From Clostridia bacterium (lineage in GTDB: Bacteria; Bacillota; Clostridia; Christensenellales; Aristaeellaceae): DNA of 25,615 bases. The notes beneath the pieces are model-generated. The model worked only from the letters and a program-made list of their open reading frames with translations, searched no databases and was not told where the DNA came from. Positions 7,973 through 15,190 of the stretch are shown in pieces (the stretch's first letter is position 1; each line of letters opens with the position of its first letter). A program made the translations under genes and the position numbers. The stretch is from assembly GCA_016297535.1 (NCBI GenBank), contig JAEDGL010000016.1:1-25615 (forward strand). The letters are read 5' to 3'.

Positions 7973-8926
7973 GTGAACAGTGCTACAATGGCAACAATCA
8001 AACACAACCGTCGCACGGCCATGTTCAGAAAGGCCAAACGCGTGCTTGGAAACTGGCAGCTATATCTGTTTTTGCTCCCGACGGTTCTCTATTTTCTTGT
8101 TTTCCGTTACTATCCCATGTATGGTCTGCAGATTGCCTTCCGCAACTACAAAGCAAGCAAGGGCATCTGGGGCAGTCCCTGGGTAGGGTTGAAGAACTTT
8201 GAGCGTTTCTTTGCCACGGCGGATTTCTGGCAGCTGTTGGAAAATACGCTGGCCATCAGCGTCGGAAACCTGCTGCTGTCCTTTCCTGTACCGATCATCC
8301 TCGCGCTGCTGCTCAACCAGATGCCCAGCAAACGCTTTAAGAAAATCGTTCAAACCGTAATCTACGCGCCGCATTTTATCTCCACCGTAGTGATGGTCGG
8401 TATCATCTTTCTGTTCTTTTCTCCCTCCTCGGGTATTGTCAATCATCTCATCGTTGCCCTGGGAGGACAGCCCATCCACTTTACCGCAGAAGCCGGTATG
8501 TTCCGTCCGCTCTACATCGGTTCGGAAATCTGGCAAAGCGCCGGCTGGGGAAGCATCCTGTATCTGGCGGCGCTTGCCTCCATCAATCCGGAGCTGCACG
8601 AGGCGGCGGTGGTGGATGGTGCCAACAAGCTGCAGCGTGTGTGGCACATCGACATACCCGGTATTCTGCCGACGGTGGTTGTCATGTTCATTCTCAATTC
8701 CGGCAAGGTGATGGCCGTAGGCTTTGAAAAGGCCTATCTGATGCAGACATCCCTCAACATCTCTGCCTCCGAGATCATCGCGACCTATGTGTACAAGCGC
8801 GGATTGCTCAAATCCCAGTTCAGCTTTTCCGCGGCAGTAGGCATGTTTGAATCGGTGGTGAACCTGGTGCTGATTCTCTCGGTGAACTTTCTCTCCCGCA
8901 AGCTTTCCGATTCGTCCCTGTTCTGA
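7973..8926 (+). CDS. Carbohydrate ABC transporter permease, LplB/YteP type
   Basis: This encodes 317 residues. The GTG at 7973 is preferred because AAAGGGG lies 8 bases upstream, while the ATG at 7988 lacks a site. Six membrane helices are visible, starting at WQLYLFLLPTVLYFLVF. The EAA loop reads HEAAVVDGANKLQRVWHIDIP, the cytoplasmic segment that docks to the ATPase. LplB-type markers include YYPMYGLQIAFRNY near the N-terminus and FVKIVQT-like/KRFKKIVQTVIYAPHF. The protein forms half of the membrane channel for an oligosaccharide or polysaccharide-derived solute. It is 12 bases upstream of the partner permease and in one operon with the binding protein. No ATPase gene is present, which is common for this class because a shared MsmX-like ATPase elsewhere serves several importers. 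Confidence 0.95.
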   Translation: MNSATMATIKHNRRTAMFRKAKRVLGNWQLYLFLLPTVLYFLVFRYYPMYGLQIAFRNYKASKGIWGSPWVGLKNFERFFATADFWQLLENTLAISVGNLLLSFPVPIILALLLNQMPSKRFKKIVQTVIYAPHFISTVVMVGIIFLFFSPSSGIVNHLIVALGGQPIHFTAEAGMFRPLYIGSEIWQSAGWGSILYLAALASINPELHEAAVVDGANKLQRVWHIDIPGILPTVVVMFILNSGKVMAVGFEKAYLMQTSLNISASEIIATYVYKRGLLKSQFSFSAAVGMFESVVNLVLILSVNFLSRKLSDSSLF

Positions 8927-8938
8927 GGAGGAAAAAGC

Positions 8939-9835
8939 ATGAAAAAGGAAAATCGAATCGCCCTCTCCAGAGCCGATCGAATCTTTGACACCGCCAATTA
9001 CATCATTCTCACCCTTGTATTGCTTCTGGTGGCCTATCCGCTGTATTTCATCGTGATTGCCTCGGTATCCGACCCTGTGGCAGTGTACGCTGGCAAGGTG
9101 CGCCTGTGGCCGGTGCAGTTTACCCTGGAAGGCTACCGGCGCATTCTGGAATACGACGCGTTTTTCACCGGATACCGCAACACCTTTCTTTACACCCTCA
9201 TTGGCACAGCGGTCAACGTGCTGGTTACCATTCCAGGCGCCTATGCGCTTTCGCGCAAGGATTTGGCAGGCCGTAACATGCTCATGATGATGGTTACCTT
9301 CACGATGATTTTTAACGGAGGCCTGATTCCCACCTATCTGCTGGTGCTGCAGCTGAATTTGTACGACAGCATGTGGGCGCTGATCTTGCCGGTGGCGGTT
9401 AGCGCTTGGAACCTGATTGTGGCACGAACCTTTTTCCAACAGACGATCCCCGACGAACTTCTGGAGGCGGCGCTATTGGACGGTTGTTCCAACGCACAGT
9501 TTTTCGTGAAGATTGTGCTGCCGCTGTCCAAATCCATTCTGGCGGTGATGGTGCTGTTCTACGCGGTTAACCATTGGAACAGCTATTTCAACGCCCTGAT
9601 CTATCTTAAATCTCCCGAAAAATATCCATTGCAGCTGGTACTGCGCAATATTCTGTTCGAAAACTCCATGGGTGACATGGTAGAGGATGCGTCCACGCTG
9701 GCTGCGCAGCAGCGCATGGGGGATTTGATCAAGTATGGCGTCATCATGGCGTCAAGCCTTCCCCTGCTGATTCTTTATCCCTTCCTGCAGCGCTACTTCA
9801 TCCAGGGTGTGATGATTGGCGCGGTCAAGGGTTGA
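8939..9835 (+). CDS. Carbohydrate ABC transporter permease, LplC/YtcP type
   Basis: This encodes 298 residues with a GAGGAGG site directly upstream. Six membrane helices begin at YIILTLVLLLVAYPLYFIVI. Family marks are SDPVAVYAGKVRLWPVQFTLEGY, TMIFNGGLIPTYLLV (the NGGLIPxY motif typical of LplC/YtcP) and the EAA loop LLEAALLDGCSNAQFFVKIVLP. The C-terminus YFIQGVMIGAVKG is also typical (FxKGVMIGAVKG). It pairs with the permease encoded just upstream. Substrate cannot be read from the permease. Families with these marks import complex oligosaccharides in Bacillus and gut Clostridia. Confidence 0.95.
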   Translation: MKKENRIALSRADRIFDTANYIILTLVLLLVAYPLYFIVIASVSDPVAVYAGKVRLWPVQFTLEGYRRILEYDAFFTGYRNTFLYTLIGTAVNVLVTIPGAYALSRKDLAGRNMLMMMVTFTMIFNGGLIPTYLLVLQLNLYDSMWALILPVAVSAWNLIVARTFFQQTIPDELLEAALLDGCSNAQFFVKIVLPLSKSILAVMVLFYAVNHWNSYFNALIYLKSPEKYPLQLVLRNILFENSMGDMVEDASTLAAQQRMGDLIKYGVIMASSLPLLILYPFLQRYFIQGVMIGAVKG

Positions 9836-9888
9836 TCCATGGATCAAACGCTTGGTGAAGCGTTGATAGATTAAAGGAGGTATCCCTG

Positions 9889-11457
9889 ATGAAACGGTTG
9901 TTCTGCCTGGTATTGTCCATGCTAATGGTGCTTGGCGTATCCAATGCGCTGGCCACCGAGTACCCCCTTACGGATGAAACGGCCAACTTCCGCCTGATTA
10001 TCCGTGTGCGTCCCCTGCACGGCAACCCCGACGAGATGGAGTTGTTCAAGCGCATGGAGGAATTGACTAACGTGCATATCACCTGGGATCAGATTCCTCA
10101 GGCTGAGTATGACGAGAAGAAAAACCTGCTTCTGGCGGCCGGCATTGACCTGCCCGACGGTTTCTTCGGCAAGTTCTCCCTGAACTCTTCCGATATTGTA
10201 ACCTACGGTTCGCAGGGCATGCTCCTCCCTCTCAACGATCTGATTGACCAGTATGCGCCCAATCTGAAGGCTCTGTTTGAAGCACACCCCGAGGTTAAAT
10301 CCATGGTTACCGCACCCGACGGCAACATTTATTCCACACCCTACGTGCAGCAGGGCGAGGATGGCACCATTGCCAGCAACATGATGATCAACGTAACCTG
10401 GCTCCAGCGCCTTGGCCTTGAAAAGCCCACCACCATGGAGGAACTCAAGACCGTTCTGACAGCCTTCCGTGATCAGGACGCCAACGGCAACGGTGATCCT
10501 TCCGATGAAATTCCCATGACCTTCAAGTTCAATGGTTCTCAGCGCGATATTGGCGGTCTGTTTGGTGCGTTCGGCTATCCGGACACCCTGACGGACGATG
10601 GCCATCACCTGGTACTGGACGGCGACAAGGTTGTCTTTGTTCCCACCACCGAGGGTTACAAAACTGCCTGCAAGTACCTGTATGAAAATTTCTTCTCCCA
10701 GGGTCTGATTGACATGGAAGGCTTCACCATGGACAAAAAGACATACAATGCCCAAAATCAGGGCGAAATCGCCAATATCGGCCTTTTCATGTGCTGGAAC
10801 TCCTTTGACCTGGGTACCGTGCACGAAGCCGAGTACGAGCCGCTGTCGCCCATGCTCGGACCGGACGGTACGACGTCCTGGGGTTGGACCGCATCCAATA
10901 ACATGATGTCCACCGGCTTCTCCATCACCAACGTATGCAAGGATCCCGAACTGCTCATCAAGTGGGTGGATACTTTCTACGATCCCTACTGGTCCATGCA
11001 GTGCGACCTTGGACCTGTTGGCATCAACCTGATTGACAATGGCGATGGCACTTATGCCTATGCCGATGTACCTGAAGGCATGAGCTATGATGAGTTCCGC
11101 TATAAGGAAGCCTTTGCCTCCGACGGCCCAATCGCACTGACCAGCGATTACTTCGGAACGGTCATTTCCCGCAGCTCCGGCCATCAGGCCAAGTTTGACC
11201 GCAACGAGAATTACTACCGCAAGTATGCCATTTACCAGTACGTTCCCTCCATGCTGATGAGCGAGGAGGACAACGACGCCCTGAGCCTGATTCAGACCGA
11301 CATTCTCAGCTACACCAACGAAATGCGCGCCAAGTGGCTGGCTTACGGCGGCGTGGAGGACGAATGGGACGCCTATGTTGCCCGGCTGGAAAGCATGGGC
11401 CTGGAAGAGTATGTGGAGATCTACCAGAAGGCCTATACCGCAGCATATGGAAAATAA
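9889..11457 (+). CDS. Extracellular solute-binding protein of the sugar importer (LplA/YtcQ-like)
   Basis: This encodes 522 residues starting at the ATG after AAAGGAGG. A signal peptide (MKRLFCLVLSMLMVLGVSNALA) is followed directly by TEYPL. There is no Cys at the cleavage site, so it is not an obvious lipoprotein. The mature protein has the long type-1 carbohydrate-binding fold seen in LplA/AlgQ-like proteins, including the Ca-binding-like loop DANGNGDPSDEIP near residues 200-212 that this group shares. It would capture an oligosaccharide outside the cell and hand it to the two permeases encoded upstream. The gene is last in the operon and a strong terminator follows 54 bases later. The ligand is unknown. 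Control by the divergent AraC regulator is inferred from position. Confidence 0.93.
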   Translation: MKRLFCLVLSMLMVLGVSNALATEYPLTDETANFRLIIRVRPLHGNPDEMELFKRMEELTNVHITWDQIPQAEYDEKKNLLLAAGIDLPDGFFGKFSLNSSDIVTYGSQGMLLPLNDLIDQYAPNLKALFEAHPEVKSMVTAPDGNIYSTPYVQQGEDGTIASNMMINVTWLQRLGLEKPTTMEELKTVLTAFRDQDANGNGDPSDEIPMTFKFNGSQRDIGGLFGAFGYPDTLTDDGHHLVLDGDKVVFVPTTEGYKTACKYLYENFFSQGLIDMEGFTMDKKTYNAQNQGEIANIGLFMCWNSFDLGTVHEAEYEPLSPMLGPDGTTSWGWTASNNMMSTGFSITNVCKDPELLIKWVDTFYDPYWSMQCDLGPVGINLIDNGDGTYAYADVPEGMSYDEFRYKEAFASDGPIALTSDYFGTVISRSSGHQAKFDRNENYYRKYAIYQYVPSMLMSEEDNDALSLIQTDILSYTNEMRAKWLAYGGVEDEWDAYVARLESMGLEEYVEIYQKAYTAAYGK

Positions 11458-11511
11458 ACCCTTCTCAGCGAAATAAGACTGTTTGAGCTGATGTTTCGCT
11501 GCAAAAGCAGA

Positions 11512-11548
11512 GGGCTGTCTCTATGACCCAATCAGAGACAGCCCTTTT
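11512..11548 (+). terminator. Intrinsic terminator of the sugar-importer operon
   Basis: GGGCTGTCTCT (11512-11522) pairs perfectly with AGAGACAGCCC (11534-11544) around an 11-base loop, followed by TTTT and further T-rich sequence. Confidence 0.9.
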
Positions 11549-11750
11549 GTTGTGCAAATTGACAGTAAATGCCACTGAAAAACAAACCAAGCAACCAGGT
11601 TCTCTCAGAATGATTTGCATCGTCGCACAGAAAAATCAGCTTTTCAACCAGATTGCGGAAAAAAGCGCGTATGAAATCGGCTCCGGAAAATAGGTTCTGT
11701 AAAATTCTTTCTGTAAATATCGGTTTTCCGTGATACGGCCAGAATCAGAT

Positions 11751-11783
11751 GGAGCCGAACGGCAGGTTCTGCCGTTCGGCTCC
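11751..11783. repeat. Perfect 15-bp palindrome with 3-base loop
   Basis: GGAGCCGAACGGCAG, then GTT, then CTGCCGTTCGGCTCC. No T-run follows on either strand, so it is not a standard terminator. It lies in the 419-base gap between the sugar operon terminator and the IS256 tail. The rest of that gap (11549-11750) shows no gene; TTTACAGAAAGAATTTTACAG on the minus strand around 11705 has the look of an IS256-type terminal repeat, but this is a guess. Confidence 0.7.
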
Positions 11784-11795
11784 TGGCTACCGTTC

Positions 11796-11876
11796 TACCA
11801 GAATCAGGCAGTTCTGTCAAGGGCGCCCGTAAAACGGGCGTTCATTTTTTCCTGATGGATCTGAGGGATTCTGGTA
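11796..11876. repeat. Terminator-like hairpin enclosed by a 10-bp inverted repeat, next to the IS256 relic
   Basis: TACCAGAATC (11796-11805) and GATTCTGGTA (11867-11876) are perfect inverted repeats bracketing the segment. Inside, CGCCCGT (11824-11830), AAA and ACGGGCG (11834-11840) form a stem followed by TTCATTTTTT on the plus strand. The right-hand copy directly abuts the stop codon of the IS256 remnant, so the structure may be the remains of an insertion-sequence end. Confidence 0.55.
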
Positions 11877-11978
11877 TCAGTCCGGCAGCCGGCCAAGGTA
11901 CATGATGGCCAGCTCGCCGTAAATCCTGCTCCAGCTACGAATCGGCATCGTCCAAAACGACGCCAGTTTGGTTAATGC
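11877..11978 (-). mobile_element. C-terminal remnant of an IS256-type transposase
   Basis: The minus strand encodes SFWTMPIRSWSRIYGELA followed by IMYLGRLPD and a stop. This matches the conserved C-terminal pattern of IS256-family transposases (W-x-x-P-I-R-N-W ... QLAI-x-F-x-x-R). Only about 30 residues survive, fused to the end of the HTH remnant, so the element is dead. Identification rests on a short motif recalled from the family. Confidence 0.55.
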
Positions 11979-12121
11979 TCGGTTTTGGCCGAAGGCTTGC
12001 GCTTGCCGGTGCGCATCAGGCTGATCAGGGAAGGATCCACGCACAGCCCGGCGGCAAGCTCCTTGTTGCTGGTTTGGGGCAAATGCATTAAAAATGACAG
12101 TTTCTCCGCAAACGGCATCAT
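11972..12121 (-). pseudogene. N-terminal fragment of an XRE-type HTH regulator
   Basis: An AGGAGG site lies about 8 bases before ATG codons at 12121/12118. The reading frame gives MMPFAEKLSFLMHLPQTSNK and then ELAAGLCVDPSLISLMRTGKRK, a classic phage-repressor-type helix-turn-helix (NKELAAGLCVDPSLISLMRTG). In my recall this N-terminus belongs to regulators several hundred residues long in Clostridia. Here the frame stops after about 49 residues and runs into the IS256 tail. It is a truncated gene, probably cut by the insertion. Confidence 0.6.
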
Positions 12122-12433
12122 AAAACGTCCTCCTCTTTTTGCAGTATAGCTGCAATGCCTGCCTGATGCAATAACCAAAAAAAGGAAAAAGCATTGTAAA
12201 TACCAATGACATTTGTGTCGAAATATTGATTTATTCAACAACTTATGGTACGCTATAATCCAAAACAATAGAAAAGCTTGTTTTGATTTCGTCTTTTTAG
12301 ATGACGTTTTGTCATTTTGAATGACAAATACTTTTGAATACGATTGATTGCCCCGGAGCGCCCCGCAAGTGCCCTCCCTGCAATCCCGGAAAAGACCACG
12401 ACAGCAGCAGAATGATTAACAGGAGGGGTCACC
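12122..12433. other. AT-rich control region between the HTH remnant and the Hpt gene
   Basis: This 312-base stretch is markedly AT-rich against its neighbours. It holds TATAAT at 12254-12259 (poor -35), the perfect inverted repeat at 12308-12328, and AGGAGGGG just before the Hpt ATG. No coding sequence is convincing. It probably holds the promoter of the Hpt gene and, on the other strand, that of the lost regulator. Confidence 0.5.
12308..12328. promoter_or_regulatory. Perfect inverted repeat, candidate operator upstream of the Hpt gene
   Basis: TTTGTCATT-TTG-AATGACAAA is a perfect 9-bp inverted repeat. A further GATGAC half-site lies just to the left (12300-12305), making three TGAC/GTCA half-sites within about 28 bases. 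It lies about 105 bases before the Hpt start. The arrangement suits cooperative binding of a dimeric regulator. The truncated HTH gene next door is a possible former partner. Confidence 0.55.
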
Positions 12434-12799
12434 ATGACCATTGAAGAGTGCTACCAGGAACTGGGAGGGAACTACGCTGATGTAAGCGCGCGCCTTCCCA
12501 GCGCAAGGATGATTGAAAAGTTCGTTTCCAAGTTTCTGGAGGATGAAAGCTTTGAAACGCTTTGCATGCAGATGAAGGCCGGAAACCGGGAAGAAGCCTT
12601 TCGGTCTGCTCACACCTTAAAGGGTGTATGTGCCAACCTGAGCTTTACCCGTCTCCTGGAATCCGCCAGCCGGCTAACGGAGGAGCTGCGCCCGGAGACG
12701 GACGCCATTGCGGATACCGCATTCGCCCTTCTGCAGCAGGTTGAAAACGATTACCGTACCACAACCGCCGCCATCCGCAGATACCTGGACAGGGCATAA
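12434..12799 (+). CDS. Stand-alone Hpt (histidine phosphotransfer) domain protein
   Basis: This encodes 121 residues with AGGAGGGG upstream. The Hpt signature AHTLKGVCANLSF carries the phospho-accepting His60, and helical segments flank it (FLEDESFETLCMQMKAGNRE before; LLESASRLTEELR after). Hpt proteins shuttle a phosphoryl group between receiver domains in multi-step phosphorelays. No transmembrane or kinase segment is present. No intact partner is in the window: the nearest receiver sequences are the remnant at 12957 and the broken hybrid kinase at 825-1746. The domain looks intact and is either still used by a distant hybrid kinase or is a survivor of a dismantled phosphorelay. Confidence 0.88.
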   Translation: MTIEECYQELGGNYADVSARLPSARMIEKFVSKFLEDESFETLCMQMKAGNREEAFRSAHTLKGVCANLSFTRLLESASRLTEELRPETDAIADTAFALLQQVENDYRTTTAAIRRYLDRA

Positions 12800-12956
12800 G
12801 GCAATGACAGGCCCGATGGAAGCGCCTGTGGGCTTGCCCGTGGGCAGGTCATACGTCAGCGGTGGGTTAGGAACGAGTTTACAGAAAACACACCCGGACA
12901 AAATCGGGCAATCAGGCAAGAATCATTCAGTCACTGGGAGAAATCTATACCTCCCT

Positions 12957-13052
12957 GTTCAGGCGGCTAAAACCGTTGGTATGAACGAGCATATCGCCAA
13001 ACCGTTCGATTTGAACATGCTTGCCAGAATGCTGGATAAATGGCCCAGGTAA
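12957..13052 (+). pseudogene. C-terminal tail of a receiver (REC) domain
   Basis: The last 31 codons before a stop at 13050-13052 read VQAAKTVGMNEHIAKPFDLN and then MLARMLDKWPR. This is the alpha4-beta5-alpha5 end of a response-regulator receiver, with the conserved Lys-Pro (AKPFD). No start codon, phospho-acceptor Asp or upstream half remains, and the 150 bases between it and the Hpt gene do not resemble a receiver. It is the scar of a hybrid-kinase or regulator gene that once lay beside the Hpt gene. Confidence 0.7.
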
Positions 13053-13139
13053 TTCAGCGCCCCGGCCGGACGGAGAAGGAAAGCCTTGCTGCGCAAGGTA
13101 ACCGAGCCCTCCGCACAGGTCGCTGGGCTCGGAACAGGA

Positions 13140-13187
13140 GTCGGAGGGCTGCGATCCTCCGGCGCCTCCCAGAGGGTTTATCGACAA
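13140..13187 (-). repeat. Dispersed palindromic repeat, copy 1 (degenerate)
   Basis: The plus strand reads GTCGGAGGGCTGCGATCCTC and continues CGGCGCCTCCC. On the minus strand the unit is preceded by TGTCGATAAACC. Its core matches the copy at 17634-17657 (about 28 of 31 positions over the core and the flanking GCCTCCC) and, more loosely, the copy at 25566-25615. The stem here is reduced to 8 bp by mutations. Confidence 0.65.
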
Positions 13188-13192
13188 CCTGT

Positions 13193-13234
13193 AAGCCCGC
13201 CCATTCGTTTGAGAAAAACGAATGGGCGGGCTTT
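13193..13234. terminator. Strong 17-bp hairpin terminator between convergent genes
   Basis: AAGCCCGCCCATTCGTT (13193-13209) pairs perfectly with AACGAATGGGCGGGCTT (13217-13233) around a 7-base loop. TTTT follows on the plus strand (ending the Hpt/REC-remnant side). On the minus strand the tail is weaker, but the hairpin begins 37 bases after the stop of the M20 gene and may serve the metQNI operon too. Confidence 0.85.
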
Positions 13235-13270
13235 TGACTGTTTGAAAAAGGCGCAAAACGCAAGCGCATT

Positions 13271-14464
13271 TTATTGCTGAGTTGCCACCGCCGCGGCATG
13301 CTCCGCCTTGATTTTGGCAAGCAGCGCCGGCTGCTCCAGCAGATCAAGCGCCGTAAGCGCAAGTACCTTGGCGCCCAGCGCAATGGATTGCAGGCCCGTT
13401 TCGGACCGGCAGGCCTCCTTCTTTTCGATGCTGTGCCCGGCCACCGGCACCTCGCTGATGCGGATCATCGGCTGGATGGTGGGAATCACCTGCGAAACAT
13501 TTCCCACGTCGGACGAGCCCAGCGGAAAAACCTGGCGTTCCTCAAACGGTTCGCCCAGCGAAATCAGGTTCCGGCGGTACACCTCATCAAAGGACGGCGT
13601 TGGAATGATGTTTTCCACCAGATTGCGCTGCGTGGGCTCCAGCAGTCCCTTGCAGCCGGTTTGCAGCGCCGCGCCCTCCACAATGCGCTCCAGCTGATGG
13701 TAAACCTTCATCATGCGCTTTACGGTTGCCGCGCGCACATAGAAGCGCGCCTCCGTATCATCCGGGATGATGTTTGGCGCGTCGCCACCCCTGGTTACAA
13801 TGCCGTGAATGCGCACATCCTTGGGCAATTGCTGGCGCAGCAGGCCGATGGCGTTAAAAACCAGCACCAGCGCATCCAGCGCGTTGATGCCATCCTCCGG
13901 GTTGGCCGCCGCGTGGGAGGCTTTGCCCTTGAACGCAATGCGAATGGGCGCGCAGGCCACCTCCTCGTGGGTCAGCTCGTGGTGATCGGAGCCCGGATGC
14001 ACGCACAGCGCCGCGTCCACATCCGCAAAAAAGCCCTCGCGCACAAAGCTGCCCTTGGCGCTGCCGTTCTCGCCGCCCTCCTCGCCCGGGGTGCCGTATA
14101 CGCGGATTTCGCCGCCCGTTTCATCCACCACCTGCTTGAGCGCGGCCGCCGCCAAAGCCGAGGTTGCGCCAAACAGATTGTGCCCGCAGCCGTGGCCAAG
14201 GCCCACCAGCGCGTCGTACTCCGCCAGAAACACCAGAACGGGGCCGGGCCTGGAGGCGCGGTACACCGCTGTAAACCCGGTGGGATGCCCCGCCACATCC
14301 ACGTTTACGGCAAAGCCCTCCCTGCGCAGCTGGGCGGTAAGCACCTGGCAGGCATGGTATTCGTGATTGCTGGTTTCCGGGTGTTCAAAAAGATCCAGCG
14401 CTATTTCGCGGTAAACGGGATATTGCTGATCCGCATAGGCAACAATCGTATCACGGCGTGTCAT
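13271..14464 (-). CDS. M20-family amidohydrolase (N-acyl-amino-acid / aminobenzoyl-glutamate hydrolase type)
   Basis: This encodes 397 residues. The ATG at 14464 follows AGGAGGAG by about 9 bases. M20D-type zinc-site motifs are visible: VFLAEYDALVGLGHGCGHN (Asp and His), GTPGEEGGENGSAKGSF (catalytic/ligand Glu), CVHPGSDHH and, near the C-terminus, VAGHSIEKKEA (last ligand His). The dimerisation domain lies around 175-290 (GKASHAAANPEDGINALDA). The family cleaves amide bonds of N-acyl or N-aminobenzoyl amino acids. It is the fourth gene of the metQ-metN-metI unit, 15 bases after metI. I infer that it frees Met, Cys or related amino acids from imported or scavenged conjugates, as the related YxeP-type enzymes do for N-acetylated S-alkyl cysteines. 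The substrate is unproven. Confidence 0.9.
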   Translation of the reverse strand: MTRRDTIVAYADQQYPVYREIALDLFEHPETSNHEYHACQVLTAQLRREGFAVNVDVAGHPTGFTAVYRASRPGPVLVFLAEYDALVGLGHGCGHNLFGATSALAAAALKQVVDETGGEIRVYGTPGEEGGENGSAKGSFVREGFFADVDAALCVHPGSDHHELTHEEVACAPIRIAFKGKASHAAANPEDGINALDALVLVFNAIGLLRQQLPKDVRIHGIVTRGGDAPNIIPDDTEARFYVRAATVKRMMKVYHQLERIVEGAALQTGCKGLLEPTQRNLVENIIPTPSFDEVYRRNLISLGEPFEERQVFPLGSSDVGNVSQVIPTIQPMIRISEVPVAGHSIEKKEACRSETGLQSIALGAKVLALTALDLLEQPALLAKIKAEHAAAVATQQ

Positions 14465-14479
14465 CAAACCATCTCCTCC

Positions 14480-15190
14480 TCAGGGCTTGTGACGAATGGT
14501 AAACAGGCCCCGGTTCGTCGTTCTTCTGGAAAGCACGTTGCCAAGGCTTTGCAGCACAAAGGTAACGGCAAGCAGCACAACCACGCACACATTCACAATG
14601 TCCGGGTGGTTCTGGTTCTGGCCATAGTTGATGGCAAAGGAGCCCAGGCCGCCCGCTCCCACGGCGCCGGCCATGGTGGTCAGGCCGATCAGGCTGATGG
14701 CCGTTACGGTGGTCACGCGGATCAGATCGGGCACGGCCTCGTGCAGATACACGCGAAAAATCAGCCCAAGCGTGCTGCTGCCCATGCTGCGCGCCGCTTC
14801 AATCTTGCCCGGGGCCACCCCGGAAAGCGCCACCTCCACCTGCCGGGTGTAGAAGGGCACAATGCCAAACACCAGCGGCAGAATGGCGCCCTTGACGTTG
14901 ATCGCCGTGCCCACCAGCGCCCTGGTCAGGGGAATCAGGAAGATGAGCAGGATAATGAAGGGAATGGAACGGAACACGTTGATCACAAGGTTGGTAATCT
15001 GATAAACGATGGTGTTGCGGCAGATGCCGTCCTTTTTGGTAACCACCAACAGAATGCCGAAGGCCAGACCAATGACAAAGGCAATCAGACCGGCTTTCCA
15101 GAACATTTCCACCGTCGCGCCGCAGCTTTTGAAAAACTTGTCGCGATAGGTGTACAGATTGGGAATCCATTGTTTAATCCACGCTTCCAT
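14480..15190 (-). CDS. metI: Methionine-type ABC transporter permease
   Basis: This encodes 236 residues. Five membrane helices begin with TVEMFWKAGLIAFVIGLAFG. MetI marks are NVFRSIPFIILLIFLIPLTR, PFYTRQVEVAL and the ATPase-docking loop KIEAARSMGSSTLGLIFRVY, then LIGLTTMAGAVGAGGLGSFA and INYGQNQ. It forms the channel of the MetNIQ importer of Met (and, in related systems, D-Met, Cys or S-methyl-cysteine). Its start overlaps the end of metN by 17 bases, so the two are translationally coupled. The N-terminus (MEAWIKQWIPNLYTYRDKFF) is somewhat longer than usual. Confidence 0.95.
   Translation of the reverse strand: MEAWIKQWIPNLYTYRDKFFKSCGATVEMFWKAGLIAFVIGLAFGILLVVTKKDGICRNTIVYQITNLVINVFRSIPFIILLIFLIPLTRALVGTAINVKGAILPLVFGIVPFYTRQVEVALSGVAPGKIEAARSMGSSTLGLIFRVYLHEAVPDLIRVTTVTAISLIGLTTMAGAVGAGGLGSFAINYGQNQNHPDIVNVCVVVLLAVTFVLQSLGNVLSRRTTNRGLFTIRHKP

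Noticed and set aside
11824..11850. Terminator hairpin as evidence for a missing plus-strand gene
   Set aside because: The preceding 270 bases, back to the sugar-operon terminator, hold no plausible plus-strand gene. The hairpin is more simply part of the insertion-sequence relic.
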